Shown: positions 1-7,647 of the stretch, piece by piece
How the letters are laid out: each line of letters starts with the position of its first letter
Numbering within the stretch: position 1 is the first letter of the stretch
Origin: Parachlamydiales bacterium
Lineage (GTDB): Bacteria; Chlamydiota; Chlamydiia; Chlamydiales; Rhabdochlamydiaceae
Length of the DNA: 10,127 nt
Assembly (NCBI GenBank): GCA_020050965.1
Contig: JAGVJV010000074.1
Coordinates: forward strand, 1 to 10,127
Direction of reading: 5' to 3'
Position numbers and translations under genes: made by a program
The notes under the pieces: generated by a model
What the model saw: only the letters and a program-made list of their open reading frames with translations
What the model was told of the DNA's origin: nothing
Databases searched by the model: none

Positions 1-601
1 AATGCCCACCAAACTTGAGCCTGTAGCTGTCCTTGATGTGGGAGCCAACGTCAATGTCAAAGCGGAAAATCTGCTCCAATTTGCCCAAATGGGAATCGCC
101 TATCAAAAAACAAGAGGCATCCCTCACCCCACCGTAGGGCTTCTCAACATCGGCGAAGAACGGCAGAAAGGGACACCCGAGCTGCGTAAAGCATATGAAA
201 TTTTAGAGACCCTCAACCGCGATGCCCCCTTCGACAAACCTGTCTTTGTCGGCAATATTGAAGGGCGAAATGTCTTTCATGGTAACATCGACGTGCTGAT
301 CACAGACGGCTTTACTGGAAATGTTTTTTTGAAAACTTCTGAAGGGATTGCGGGGTTCATCCTTGGTCAATTACAAAATATTAAATTGGTTGAGCTGCTT
401 CCCGGCCTAAAAGGGATGATCAATACTCTCCATCACCGTCTCCATTATGCCGAATACCCTGGGGCCATCCTGTGTGGAATCGAGGGGATTGTCATTAAAT
501 GTCATGGGGAATCGACGGCCGAAGCTTTTTTTAACAGCATCCGGGGCGCCAGCCACCTAGTGAACCACTTCTTTTTGGAAAAAATCAAATCTGAACTTTA
601 G
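1..601 (+). CDS. plsX: Phosphate acyltransferase PlsX, 3' part (5' end outside window)
   Basis: PlsX makes acyl-phosphate from acyl-ACP and inorganic phosphate, an early step of phospholipid synthesis at the cytoplasmic membrane face. About 199 C-terminal residues are present. Family landmarks in order are LDVGANVNVKAENLLQFAQMG, GLLNIGEE followed by KG, FVGNIEGRNVFHGNIDV, then DGFTGNVFLKTSEG. The C-terminus IRGASHLVNHFF also fits the family. PlsX is usually about 320-350 residues and the LDVGAN block lies near its middle, so the gene begins before the window. The ATG at base 2 is an internal methionine, not the start. The stop is TAG at 599-601. The RNase gene follows 69 bases later on the same strand. 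The identification is firm; only the missing 5' half is unknown. Confidence 0.95.
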   Translation, partial: MPTKLEPVAVLDVGANVNVKAENLLQFAQMGIAYQKTRGIPHPTVGLLNIGEERQKGTPELRKAYEILETLNRDAPFDKPVFVGNIEGRNVFHGNIDVLITDGFTGNVFLKTSEGIAGFILGQLQNIKLVELLPGLKGMINTLHHRLHYAEYPGAILCGIEGIVIKCHGESTAEAFFNSIRGASHLVNHFFLEKIKSEL

Positions 602-670
602 AGGTACGGGATTTGGGCTTCCTTTGTAATCCATTTTTTGGTACCCTTGGGTATTAAAAGACGTGTATCT

Positions 671-2200
671 ATGAAAGAAATTCTTATTAATGTTGAATCC
701 AAAGAGGTCCGGTGTGCCTTTCTCAAAGAGGGGCAGCTCTACGATCTCATTGTCGAAAGAAAAAAAACCCGCCAGATTACAGGAAATATTTACCGTGGTC
801 GGGTCACCAATATCTTGCACAATATCCAATCTGCTTTTATCGATATCGATGAATCAGAAAATGGTTTCATCCATATCTCTGACATCTTGGAAAATACACA
901 GAAATTCCAAGAAATGTTCGAGATGGACTTTGAAATTGCCCAAGAGAAGAAAAAAAGCTCCGAAAGCGATATCGCTAAGCACCTAAAACCTGACCAAACG
1001 GTCTTAGTTCAAGTGGTGAAGGAACCGATTGGAACCAAGGGCGCACGTCTAACCTCCAATTTGTCAATTGCGGGCCGTTACTTAGTCTTGTTACCCAATA
1101 CGCCACATCGAGGGGTCTCACGGAAAATTGAGGACTCTTCATCGAGAGATCGCCTGAAAAAACTCATTCGGGCTTTCGAAATGCCCTCCGACATGGGACT
1201 CATCTGCCGCACATCAAGCGTGAATGCAACTCCAGAAATGCTCATCGATGAAGCCCACGATCTTTTGAACACTTGGAAACAGATCGTCGATGATTTCCAG
1301 AAGACTTCCAAACCAACCTGCCTCTATGAAGAGTCTGACTTGATGAAACGTTGTCTCATGACGGCGGTCGATAAGAAACATGACCGGATCTTGGTAGATG
1401 ACTACAATACTGCTTTGAACCTCAAAAAGATGTATCAAAAATATAGCGGTGAGCATCCTCTAAAAATCGAATATTACCGCGATACAACGCCGATGTTCGA
1501 AAGGTTTAATGTCGAACGGGAAATAGACAAATCGCTTAGACGCAAGATTTGGCTCTCTTCTGGTGGTTATCTCTTTTTTGATCGCACTGAAGCGATGTAC
1601 ACGATCGACGTCAACTCAGGGCGAAGTTCCGGGCAATCCGCAGGTGGTGATCTTGAAGAATCGCTCGTCCGCATCAACTTGGAAGCAGCTGCTGAGATTG
1701 GAAGACAACTGCGCATTCGAAATATCGGAGGATTGGTCATTTGCGATTTCATCGATATGAAGTCTCGGAAGAATCAACGCAGAGTGCTCGATCATCTCAA
1801 AGAAGCGATGAAGGATGACCACGCGAAGTGCACGATTTTGGGAATGAGTGAATTTGGTCTGATTGAGATGACCCGCCAGAGAAGCCGTGAATCGCTCGCC
1901 CAGACGATGAATACCAGTTGCCCCTATTGCAACGGGACAGGTCAAATCAGAACTTTTGAAAGCACATCTATTGACATCGAACGGGCTCTGAAAAAACTGA
2001 TTAATCAGAAGCAACAGTTTGGACTGAAACTGATCTGCCACCCTCAGCTTGAAAAATATCTGAAGGAGGGAGACATCGATTTCCTCTCTAAGATCGCTGA
2101 AGAGCTCAATGCGCAACTCGCTTTTGAGACAGAGGACACTTTACATTTAAATGAATTCGAATTCTATTCCACACTCAATGGTCAAAAACTCGAAACCTAA
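671..2200 (+). CDS. rng: Ribonuclease E/G family endoribonuclease
   Basis: This is a single-strand-specific RNA endonuclease for rRNA maturation and mRNA decay. At 509 residues it is RNase G-sized and lacks the long degradosome-scaffold tail of E. coli RNase E. An S1 domain spans about residues 38-125 (ITGNIYRGRVTNIL, then FIDI and GFIHISDIL). The GTKGARLTSNLS block (about 121-132) matches the 5'-sensor region. The DNase I-like catalytic centre has D313 in TIDVNSGR and D359 in ICDFIDM, matching D303 and D346 of E. coli RNase E. The Zn-link cysteines are C417 and C420 in CPYCNGTG. I chose ATG 671 because family members begin with MKEILINV; an in-frame TTG at 638 would add 11 unlikely residues. 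The loop between D313 and D359 is three residues longer than in E. coli RNase E. It may be named cafE in Chlamydia. Confidence 0.95.
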   Translation: MKEILINVESKEVRCAFLKEGQLYDLIVERKKTRQITGNIYRGRVTNILHNIQSAFIDIDESENGFIHISDILENTQKFQEMFEMDFEIAQEKKKSSESDIAKHLKPDQTVLVQVVKEPIGTKGARLTSNLSIAGRYLVLLPNTPHRGVSRKIEDSSSRDRLKKLIRAFEMPSDMGLICRTSSVNATPEMLIDEAHDLLNTWKQIVDDFQKTSKPTCLYEESDLMKRCLMTAVDKKHDRILVDDYNTALNLKKMYQKYSGEHPLKIEYYRDTTPMFERFNVEREIDKSLRRKIWLSSGGYLFFDRTEAMYTIDVNSGRSSGQSAGGDLEESLVRINLEAAAEIGRQLRIRNIGGLVICDFIDMKSRKNQRRVLDHLKEAMKDDHAKCTILGMSEFGLIEMTRQRSRESLAQTMNTSCPYCNGTGQIRTFESTSIDIERALKKLINQKQQFGLKLICHPQLEKYLKEGDIDFLSKIAEELNAQLAFETEDTLHLNEFEFYSTLNGQKLET

Positions 2201-3185
2201 TTTTTTAGAAAAACTAAAAAGACAGAATTTTCTTTCTCCTAAACAGGAAGGCGAAATTAAGTCTTTCTATACAACTTATTTAGAATCGATCGATCAGGAG
2301 CAATCCCTTACTGAAATCGATCAGATGTTTCTTGATTTTCTTGAGGAAGTCAAAAAACAGTCGCAGGAAACATTTCAGTTTCAACTCTATCATAAAAAAG
2401 TGCGCAAGCCTTTTGATTATTACCGTTTTGGAATCGATTTTTTCCGCCCCCTTATCGACAAGGCAAGCTCGAGCATCATAGGGGAAAAGTACATCAAAGA
2501 GATCGTCCAGCATATAAAACAAAATCATAATGTGGTTTTTCTTGCCAATCACCAAACTGAAGCTGATCCACAAGCAATCGGAATTCTTTTAGAAGAAAAA
2601 TATCCTTCTTTGGCTGAGCAGATGATCTTTGTCGCTGGCGAAAGAGTGGTGACCGATATACTTGCCATCCCTTTTAGCATGGGCTGTGATCTGATCTGTA
2701 TTTACTCCAAAAGGTACATCGATCATCCTCCCGAATTAAAAACCCAAAAACAGCTACATAATAAAAAATCGATGATGTCGATGAGTGAGCTGCTGAGTGA
2801 AGGAGGAAAATGCATTTACGTCGCGCCGAGCGGCGGGCGCGATCGGCGCAATGCTAAGGGAGAAATTGAAATAGCTCCCTTCGATCCCAAAAGCATCGAG
2901 ATGTTTTATCTGATGGCAAAAAAATCTAAGACGCCCACTTTCTTCTATCCTATGGCCCTTGGAACTTATGAGCTTCTCCCCCCTCCTGAAAAAGTTCAGA
3001 TTGAATTAGGCGAACACCGCGCATTAAAAAGGGTCGGCATCCATATGGCTATTGGCCCGCAGATTGACATGGAACACTTCCCAGGTTCAGATCACACAGA
3101 TAAGGATGTACGCAGAAAATCCCGATCCGATTATATTTGGAAATTAGTCCATGATGACTACAGAAAATTTGAAGACACCCTCTAA
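2151..3185 (+). CDS. plsB: Glycerol-3-phosphate acyltransferase, soluble plastid/chlamydial type
   Basis: It transfers an acyl chain to the sn-1 position of glycerol-3-phosphate, giving lysophosphatidic acid. The 344 residues match the soluble plant chloroplast GPAT (ATS1/ACT1) type and not the roughly 800-residue membrane PlsB of enterobacteria. The catalytic HX4D box is H134 to D139 in NHQTEAD. It is followed by FVAGERVVTD, PFSMGCDLICIYSKRY, and the substrate-binding block APSGGRDR at residues 225-232, then IAPFDPKS. The gene overlaps the RNase gene by 50 bases at ATG 2151, where AGAGGA lies 14 bases upstream, which is long. ATG 2178 (Met10) is an alternative start with a 23-base overlap but no clear ribosome site. 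The overlap suggests translational coupling. Its stop overlaps the ribosome site of the next gene. Family assignment is very sure; the start is not. Confidence 0.93.
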   Translation: MNSNSIPHSMVKNSKPNFLEKLKRQNFLSPKQEGEIKSFYTTYLESIDQEQSLTEIDQMFLDFLEEVKKQSQETFQFQLYHKKVRKPFDYYRFGIDFFRPLIDKASSSIIGEKYIKEIVQHIKQNHNVVFLANHQTEADPQAIGILLEEKYPSLAEQMIFVAGERVVTDILAIPFSMGCDLICIYSKRYIDHPPELKTQKQLHNKKSMMSMSELLSEGGKCIYVAPSGGRDRRNAKGEIEIAPFDPKSIEMFYLMAKKSKTPTFFYPMALGTYELLPPPEKVQIELGEHRALKRVGIHMAIGPQIDMEHFPGSDHTDKDVRRKSRSDYIWKLVHDDYRKFEDTL

Positions 3186-3189
3186 GGAG
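3184..3189 (+). promoter_or_regulatory. Shine-Dalgarno site of the M16 protease gene
   Basis: AAGGAG lies 7 bases before ATG 3197 and overlaps the TAA stop of plsB (3183-3185). It fixes the protease start and implies that ribosomes ending on plsB feed the next gene. Confidence 0.8.
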
Positions 3190-3196
3190 AAAACCA

Positions 3197-6067
3197 ATGG
3201 GACCGCTTATACTATCAATGGCACTGCTGTTTGGAGCCGATGTCAATCCACTCCTTGTCCAGGATCAATCTGAACTCGAAATTCTCAGCCCATGTCTTTC
3301 TGAGAGAAAAACAGCCAAAATCCGTCTCCCGAATGGACTAGAAGCCTATCTCATCTCCGATCCTGAAGTAGAACAATCTGCGGCAGCACTCGCTGTCGAA
3401 GCAGGTTCATGGAACGATCCTGTCGAATACCCCGGGATGGCCCACTTCCTCGAACACATGCTTTTCATGGGGACAAAGGCCTATCCGCAAGAATCGGAAT
3501 ACATCCAGTATATCCACGATCACGGAGGCAAATATAATGCCTACACCGCTTCGGATCGTACCGTTTATATGTTCGCCGTTAATAATGACGGATTTGAAGG
3601 TGCGCTTAACCGTTTCGCCCACTTTTTTATCGATCCCCTTTTCAACCCCCATTGCATTGAAAGAGAACTCCTCGCTGTCGATCAAGAGCATGCAAAAAAT
3701 ATTGAAAACGATGGATGGCGCCAGTACATGATTCTGAAAGAGACTGGCAATCAGAATCACCCCATCGCCAAGTTTTCCACAGGAAACGCCGATACATTGC
3801 GCGGCATCCCCCAAAGCGCAATGAAAGCGTGGTACGCAGAGCATTATAGTGCAGGTAAAATGAGCCTCGTCGTTTTATCCTCGATGCCCCTGGACGAGCT
3901 AATCGAAAAAACCATTAAGGATTTTTCTCCAATTAAAGCTGATGCCGGCAGTCATGAATTATCCCTACTTCCCATGTCTTCTGAGAAGCAACGGGGACAT
4001 ATGATCTACATCAAGCCGATTAAAGGTTTGAAAGTCCTCTCTTTAGCCTGGGAACTTCCTCCTAGCCTATCTGCAGATCAAGAGGTTCAAGTAGGTGAAT
4101 TGATTAGCTATACATTAAATAGCGGCAGCAAGAATAGTCTTCTAGCTGTTCTCAAAAATCTGCATTTGGCCGAGGCGATCAAAGTCGCTGAAGATCCTTT
4201 GAGCAAAATCAATAAAATCTTTACGATCGATATCGAACTCTCCGATAAAGGGATAGAGCAATTAAACACTGTCATCACGTACTGCTTCGAAGCAATTGCA
4301 CGTCTAAAAAAGACCGGAATTCCCCATTACGTGTTTAATGAAGTCCAAAAAATCGCCGAAATCGACTACCAATATCAGTCCCGTCGCGATGCTTTTGAAT
4401 TTGTCAGGGAATACGCTCATAAGCTTGTTGATGAAGATTTAGAAACTTTCCCCAAAAAAAACCTTATCCCGACAAAATATGATCCTGAACTCATCTCTAC
4501 CTATATCGACCATTTGACCCCAGAGAATTGCATCTTTTTCTGTATTGCCGACCCTTCTAAAACCCATGTCGTCCCTAATCGTGAAGAAAAATGGATGAAA
4601 GCTGAATACACCGTAGCAGACATCCCTCAAAAACAGCTGCTCTCATGGAATGATGCTTCTATCAACCCACAAATCGGGCTTCCTCCTCCTAACCCATTCA
4701 TTCCCAAAAACCTTGCTCTCATCAACAACATCCCCTCCACAGAGCTCATCGTCCCCACGATCATACAAAATAACTCCTTAGGAAAAATCTACTATTCAGA
4801 TGATAAGGAGTATCTGTCACCAGAGATTGCCCATTTCTTCCGAGTTAAGTCCCCTCTGCTAGATGGAAGCGCCAAGGCTAAGACCCTATGCGATCTCTAT
4901 CTGAAAGCTCTCGATGATCAGCTGATGCCCATCACCTCTGCAGCTCAAACAGCAGGCTTTTCCTTCGGCCTGAAACAAGATTTTGGCTCTGTCTTCATTT
5001 CCGTCCATGGCTACAGCGACCAATCCAGCAAACTCGTCGAAGATATTTTTGCGGCCCTGCCAAAAGTGCGCCCAACCCGTGAGCAATTTGACCTCTACAA
5101 ACAGTCTGCACTTGCCGCGTATGAAAATAGCGCGAAAGAGCTTCCCCTGTTACAATCCTTTGAGTTTCTCAATAGCATCATCTTCAATGACTCCCCTATG
5201 AATCTGGAGAAAGCTAAGGCAATCAAAGCCCTCAGCTATGAAGAATTCTTAGAATTCTCCTCCGAACTCTTTAAAAAGGCCTATACCGAAGGACTCCTCT
5301 ATGGAAATCTCACCCGAAAAGATGCAGACGGGCTCTGGACCTCTATTAAGCACAAATTGAATGCCGACGGCTATCCAATTGAAGAACAATTCAAAAGGCA
5401 AATCCTAGTGCTCAAAGAGGGCGAAGGACCCTATATGCTAGCCCAATCGACCCCCATGCTCGGGAATGCTGCCCTCCTCGTCATCGAGCAAGGCGCCTAT
5501 TCCTTTGAAAAACGAGCTGCCCAGCAGATCCTTGGCACCATCCTCAAAGACGGCTTTCATGACACCCTGCGCACTAAGCAACAAACAGGCTATATCGCTC
5601 AAGCTTGGGACAAGGAAGCGGAAAAACAGCTCCTTCAGTATTTCGCAGTCCAATCCAGCACCCACCAGCCAAATGACCTAATTGCCCGCTTTGAGCTCTA
5701 TCTCGAGAATTTCCTCAAGCATTACACAGTCGAGCTCCCAATCGAACGCTTTGAAAAAGTGCGCAAAATGGCAATCGCGAACCTACAAATGCCTCCCGAA
5801 AATTTAAGCCTGATGGGCGGCCGCCTTTTCCTACTCGGCTTTGATTTTGATGGCGATTTCCAGCTGATCAATAAGCGGATTGCCGCCCTGCAAAATCTCA
5901 CCTACGAGCAGACCAGAAAAGAGGCGGAGGAGACCCTTTCGCGTAAAAATACCCGGCGCATTGCAATTCTCTACGAAGGACTCACCCCCAAAGATAACGA
6001 CTTCCGCTACGAGATGGTCTCCAAAGAAGAGCTCCAAACCCACGGCACATTTGTCGCCTGGCGATAA
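3197..6067 (+). CDS. ptr: M16 zinc metalloprotease, insulysin/protease III type
   Basis: This is a large M16 peptidase that degrades peptides and small proteins inside a closed clam-shell chamber. The inverted zinc motif HFLEH is at residues 83-87, with H83 and H87 as ligands and E86 as the catalytic base. The third zinc ligand is E164 in VDQEHAKN, 81 residues after H83, the same spacing as H108 to E189 in human insulysin. In the C-terminal half, LRTKQQTGY carries R792 and Y799, corresponding to substrate-binding R824 and Y831 of insulysin. The 956-residue length is normal for the full four-domain form, with no truncation or frameshift. The N-terminus (MGPLILSMALLFGADVN) is weakly hydrophobic but has no basic residue, so secretion is uncertain. 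The gene begins 11 bases after plsB stops. The long hairpin follows its stop. Chlamydia has an insulinase gene beside plsB, as I recall. Confidence 0.94.
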   Translation: MGPLILSMALLFGADVNPLLVQDQSELEILSPCLSERKTAKIRLPNGLEAYLISDPEVEQSAAALAVEAGSWNDPVEYPGMAHFLEHMLFMGTKAYPQESEYIQYIHDHGGKYNAYTASDRTVYMFAVNNDGFEGALNRFAHFFIDPLFNPHCIERELLAVDQEHAKNIENDGWRQYMILKETGNQNHPIAKFSTGNADTLRGIPQSAMKAWYAEHYSAGKMSLVVLSSMPLDELIEKTIKDFSPIKADAGSHELSLLPMSSEKQRGHMIYIKPIKGLKVLSLAWELPPSLSADQEVQVGELISYTLNSGSKNSLLAVLKNLHLAEAIKVAEDPLSKINKIFTIDIELSDKGIEQLNTVITYCFEAIARLKKTGIPHYVFNEVQKIAEIDYQYQSRRDAFEFVREYAHKLVDEDLETFPKKNLIPTKYDPELISTYIDHLTPENCIFFCIADPSKTHVVPNREEKWMKAEYTVADIPQKQLLSWNDASINPQIGLPPPNPFIPKNLALINNIPSTELIVPTIIQNNSLGKIYYSDDKEYLSPEIAHFFRVKSPLLDGSAKAKTLCDLYLKALDDQLMPITSAAQTAGFSFGLKQDFGSVFISVHGYSDQSSKLVEDIFAALPKVRPTREQFDLYKQSALAAYENSAKELPLLQSFEFLNSIIFNDSPMNLEKAKAIKALSYEEFLEFSSELFKKAYTEGLLYGNLTRKDADGLWTSIKHKLNADGYPIEEQFKRQILVLKEGEGPYMLAQSTPMLGNAALLVIEQGAYSFEKRAAQQILGTILKDGFHDTLRTKQQTGYIAQAWDKEAEKQLLQYFAVQSSTHQPNDLIARFELYLENFLKHYTVELPIERFEKVRKMAIANLQMPPENLSLMGGRLFLLGFDFDGDFQLINKRIAALQNLTYEQTRKEAEETLSRKNTRRIAILYEGLTPKDNDFRYEMVSKEELQTHGTFVAWR

Positions 6068-6083
6068 GTTCTCATCAATAGAT

Positions 6084-6186
6084 ACCGTGAACGTTTGCGT
6101 TTGCGTTTTCCCTTTTCCGAAAAACGAAAAATAGATCGGAAAACGGAAACGCAAACGCAAACGTTCACGGTGCTTTCTCGACTTTT
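6084..6186 (+). terminator. Very long near-perfect hairpin; probable terminator of the plsX-ptr unit
   Basis: The left arm 6084-6120 and right arm 6136-6171 pair over 25 bp (6084-6108 with 6147-6171) and 8 bp (6113-6120 with 6136-6143). A 4x3-base internal mismatch separates the two stems, and the loop is 15 bases of A-rich sequence. The arm contains a hexamer run, CGTTTG CGTTTG CGTTTT. It starts 17 bases after the protease stop. The T-rich tract after it (CTTTCTCGACTTTT) is broken, so it is not a textbook intrinsic terminator. The stem is far longer than one needs, so it may instead be, or derive from, a dispersed palindromic repeat. Apart from a possible promoter, it is the only content I see in this gap. 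Confidence 0.6.
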
Positions 6187-6189
6187 GCA

Positions 6190-6202
6190 TATAAGTTATG
6201 AT
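6190..6202 (+). promoter_or_regulatory. Possible -10 elements upstream of the VTT gene pair
   Basis: Two -10-like hexamers lie between the hairpin and the first VTT gene: TATAAG (6190-6195) and TATGAT (6197-6202), each one base from TATAAT. No good -35 sits 16-18 bases upstream. The second would start transcription at or within the ribosome site, so the first is more plausible. A purine-rich stretch, AGGGAGGGG (6205-6213), runs directly into ATG 6214. Confidence 0.3.
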
Positions 6203-6213
6203 ATAGGGAGGGG

Positions 6214-6909
6214 ATGAGGAAGAATATTAGGCATCTGATCCCGTTTATTGTGCTGCTAGTGCTAATTCTCCTTGTTTATATAACTAATCTGCATAAGGAA
6301 CTCTCCCTCAACTTCATACGAAAAGAACAAACTTCCCTCCTTGGATTCGTCCATCACCACCCGATCTTGTCTCCCCTCATCTTTATCGGGGTCTATATTG
6401 TTTCGGTTTGCCTAGTTCTTCCAGATTCTACTTTATTGTCACTGATTGGAGGGTTAGTCTTCCCCTTTCCCCTCGCCGTTGTCTACATTGTGGTTGCAGA
6501 AACGATCGGCGCCATCATCTTCTTTGTTATCCTGCGGGAAATGTTTAAAGATGTAAGAACGGAGCGACCCTTCTTTAAAAAGCTACGGATCAAATTCAAA
6601 AAGCATCAGGCAAGTTATTTGATGTTCTTACGCCTCTCCCACGTCTTCCCTTTTTGGCTCACCAATGTCTGTGCCGCTTATTTCGACATAAGGTTAAAGA
6701 CCTTCATCTGGACCTGCTTTTTAGGGGTCATCCCATTAAGTATCATCTTGGCTGATGCAGGTCGCAGCCTCTCGCACCTATTTGCGAAAAATAGTTATCT
6801 GACGATTGCAGATATTTTCACTCCTGAAATTAAATTTGCCTTGATAGCCGTTGGACTACTCTCTTTAGCTCCCATCATCTACGAACACGTAAGAGAGCGA
6901 AAAAAATGA
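6214..6909 (+). CDS. VTT-domain (TVP38/TMEM64, DedA-like) membrane protein, copy 1
   Basis: This is an integral inner-membrane protein of the VTT superfamily (formerly SNARE-associated), whose members include DedA proteins and eukaryotic TVP38, TMEM41B and VMP1. Characterised relatives move phospholipids or polyprenyl-phosphate across membranes; the substrate here is unknown. The 231 residues start with a basic tip (MRKNIRH). Hydrophobic segments lie at about 9-25, 50-70, 75-108, 140-158, 164-182 and 206-224. The VTT pattern is seen in IGGLVFPFPLAVVYIVVAETIGA (broken here: IGGLVFPFP, then ETIGA) and in MFLRLSHVFPFWLTN. The gene ends in ATGA, overlapping the next gene by 4 bases. The start has an AGGGAG-type site placed unusually close to the ATG (about 3 bases). 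No other ATG is near. Confidence 0.85.
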   Translation: MRKNIRHLIPFIVLLVLILLVYITNLHKELSLNFIRKEQTSLLGFVHHHPILSPLIFIGVYIVSVCLVLPDSTLLSLIGGLVFPFPLAVVYIVVAETIGAIIFFVILREMFKDVRTERPFFKKLRIKFKKHQASYLMFLRLSHVFPFWLTNVCAAYFDIRLKTFIWTCFLGVIPLSIILADAGRSLSHLFAKNSYLTIADIFTPEIKFALIAVGLLSLAPIIYEHVRERKK

Positions 6910-7589
6910 AAATGTTGTGCCGGTTTCTTCCTATTCTGCTCATTGCTGGTTTGATGCTCAGTGCCTATCTAACAGGGTTCTATCAAGTGGTGGAATTCGA
7001 GACTCTACGATACCTTCACGTTGAGATGATCGAGTATGGGAATAATCATCCTATCCTGACGCCTCTGATATTCATCAGCTATAGCGCTGGCTCGACGATT
7101 CTTTCAATGCCAGGAGGATTTATGTTGGGTCTTCTGTCTGGCTTCTTATTCCCTCAACCATGGTGTGCCCTCTACTATTTGTGTGGGACTACGCTTGGCG
7201 CAAGCTTGATCTTCTTAAGCGCGAAGATTGCAATTGGTCGAGGATTCCAGATTAATGAAAGGTATATTATCAGCTACATGCTTTTCATCCGATTGGTCCC
7301 CTTTATCCCTTTTCCAATCGCCAATCTGATCCCAGCGTTTTTTAATGTCAGATTGAGGACCTATATTTGGACGACGATGGTTGGAATGCTTCCAAAAGTT
7401 CTTCTTTTAACTGTGGCGGGTAAAGGCTTTAATACGATCTTCGAATCAGTAGAGGGATTTTCTGCAAGGAATGTGTTCAATGGAGAGGCTCAGATCATTT
7501 TACTATGCTTGGGGCTATTTTCTTTGCTGCCGATCCTCATCAGGAAGAAAATTGAGATTACCCAAGATGACTCAAAAATAGGCAGGTAG
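6906..7589 (+). CDS. VTT-domain (TVP38/TMEM64, DedA-like) membrane protein, copy 2
   Basis: A paralogue of the preceding gene, 227 residues, started by the ATG of an ATGA stop-start overlap, so the pair is almost certainly co-translated. Shared features are HPILTPLIFIS near residue 48, PGGFMLGLLSGFLFPQP (69-85), GTTLGAS, then MLFIRLVPFIPFPIANLIPAFF and RLRTYIWTTMVGMLP. The pair keep the same spacing in the C-terminal half (xRLxTxIWT, then LxxAGxxxxxxF). The basic loop before the MLFIRL helix is about 11 residues shorter here than the FKDVRTERPFFKKLRIKFKK loop of copy 1. The C-terminus is hydrophilic (KKIEITQDDSKIGR). Tandem duplication followed by divergence is the simplest origin. The two may form a heterodimer, but that is inference. 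The 3' end carries one arm of the inverted repeat shared with the convergent gene. Confidence 0.85.
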   Translation: MKMLCRFLPILLIAGLMLSAYLTGFYQVVEFETLRYLHVEMIEYGNNHPILTPLIFISYSAGSTILSMPGGFMLGLLSGFLFPQPWCALYYLCGTTLGASLIFLSAKIAIGRGFQINERYIISYMLFIRLVPFIPFPIANLIPAFFNVRLRTYIWTTMVGMLPKVLLLTVAGKGFNTIFESVEGFSARNVFNGEAQIILLCLGLFSLLPILIRKKIEITQDDSKIGR

Positions 7590-7646
7590 GCGGGCTGGAA
7601 AGCTGCCAAAAATCGATCGGGGTATTACTTTTGCCATCTTGGGTAA
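7558..7646. terminator. 12-bp perfect inverted repeat between convergent genes; likely two-way terminator
   Basis: TTACCCAAGATG (7558-7569) and CATCTTGGGTAA (7635-7646) are exact reverse complements. The left arm is inside the last codons of the second VTT gene. The right arm lies one base beyond the stop of the minus-strand gene (7648-7650). Inside, partly matching CAAAA and TTTTG stretches and a small GGCAG/CTGCC hairpin (7581-7585 with 7603-7607) could extend the structure. Short T tracts follow on both strands (ACTTTTGC on plus, AATTTTC on minus). The loop between the arms is long, so termination by this stem is likely but not certain. Confidence 0.5.
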
Positions 7647-7647
7647 A

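Noticed and set aside
603..645. Possible terminator between plsX and the RNase gene (GGTAC 603-607 with GTACC 641-645, GGATT with AATCC inside)
   Set aside because: The stems are only 5 bp each with a large bulge, and no T run follows the outer stem; too weak to call.
638..670. TTG start giving an RNase E/G protein 11 residues longer
   Set aside because: Family proteins begin with MKEILINV, which matches ATG 671. The extra residues lie in intergenic palindromic sequence.
1616..2116. 166-codon open frame on the minus strand
   Set aside because: It is antisense to the catalytic half of the RNase E/G gene and its product is not protein-like; explained by the codon bias of the real gene.
3407..3844. 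145-codon open frame on the minus strand
   Set aside because: It is antisense to the zinc-site region of the M16 protease and has no supporting start signal.
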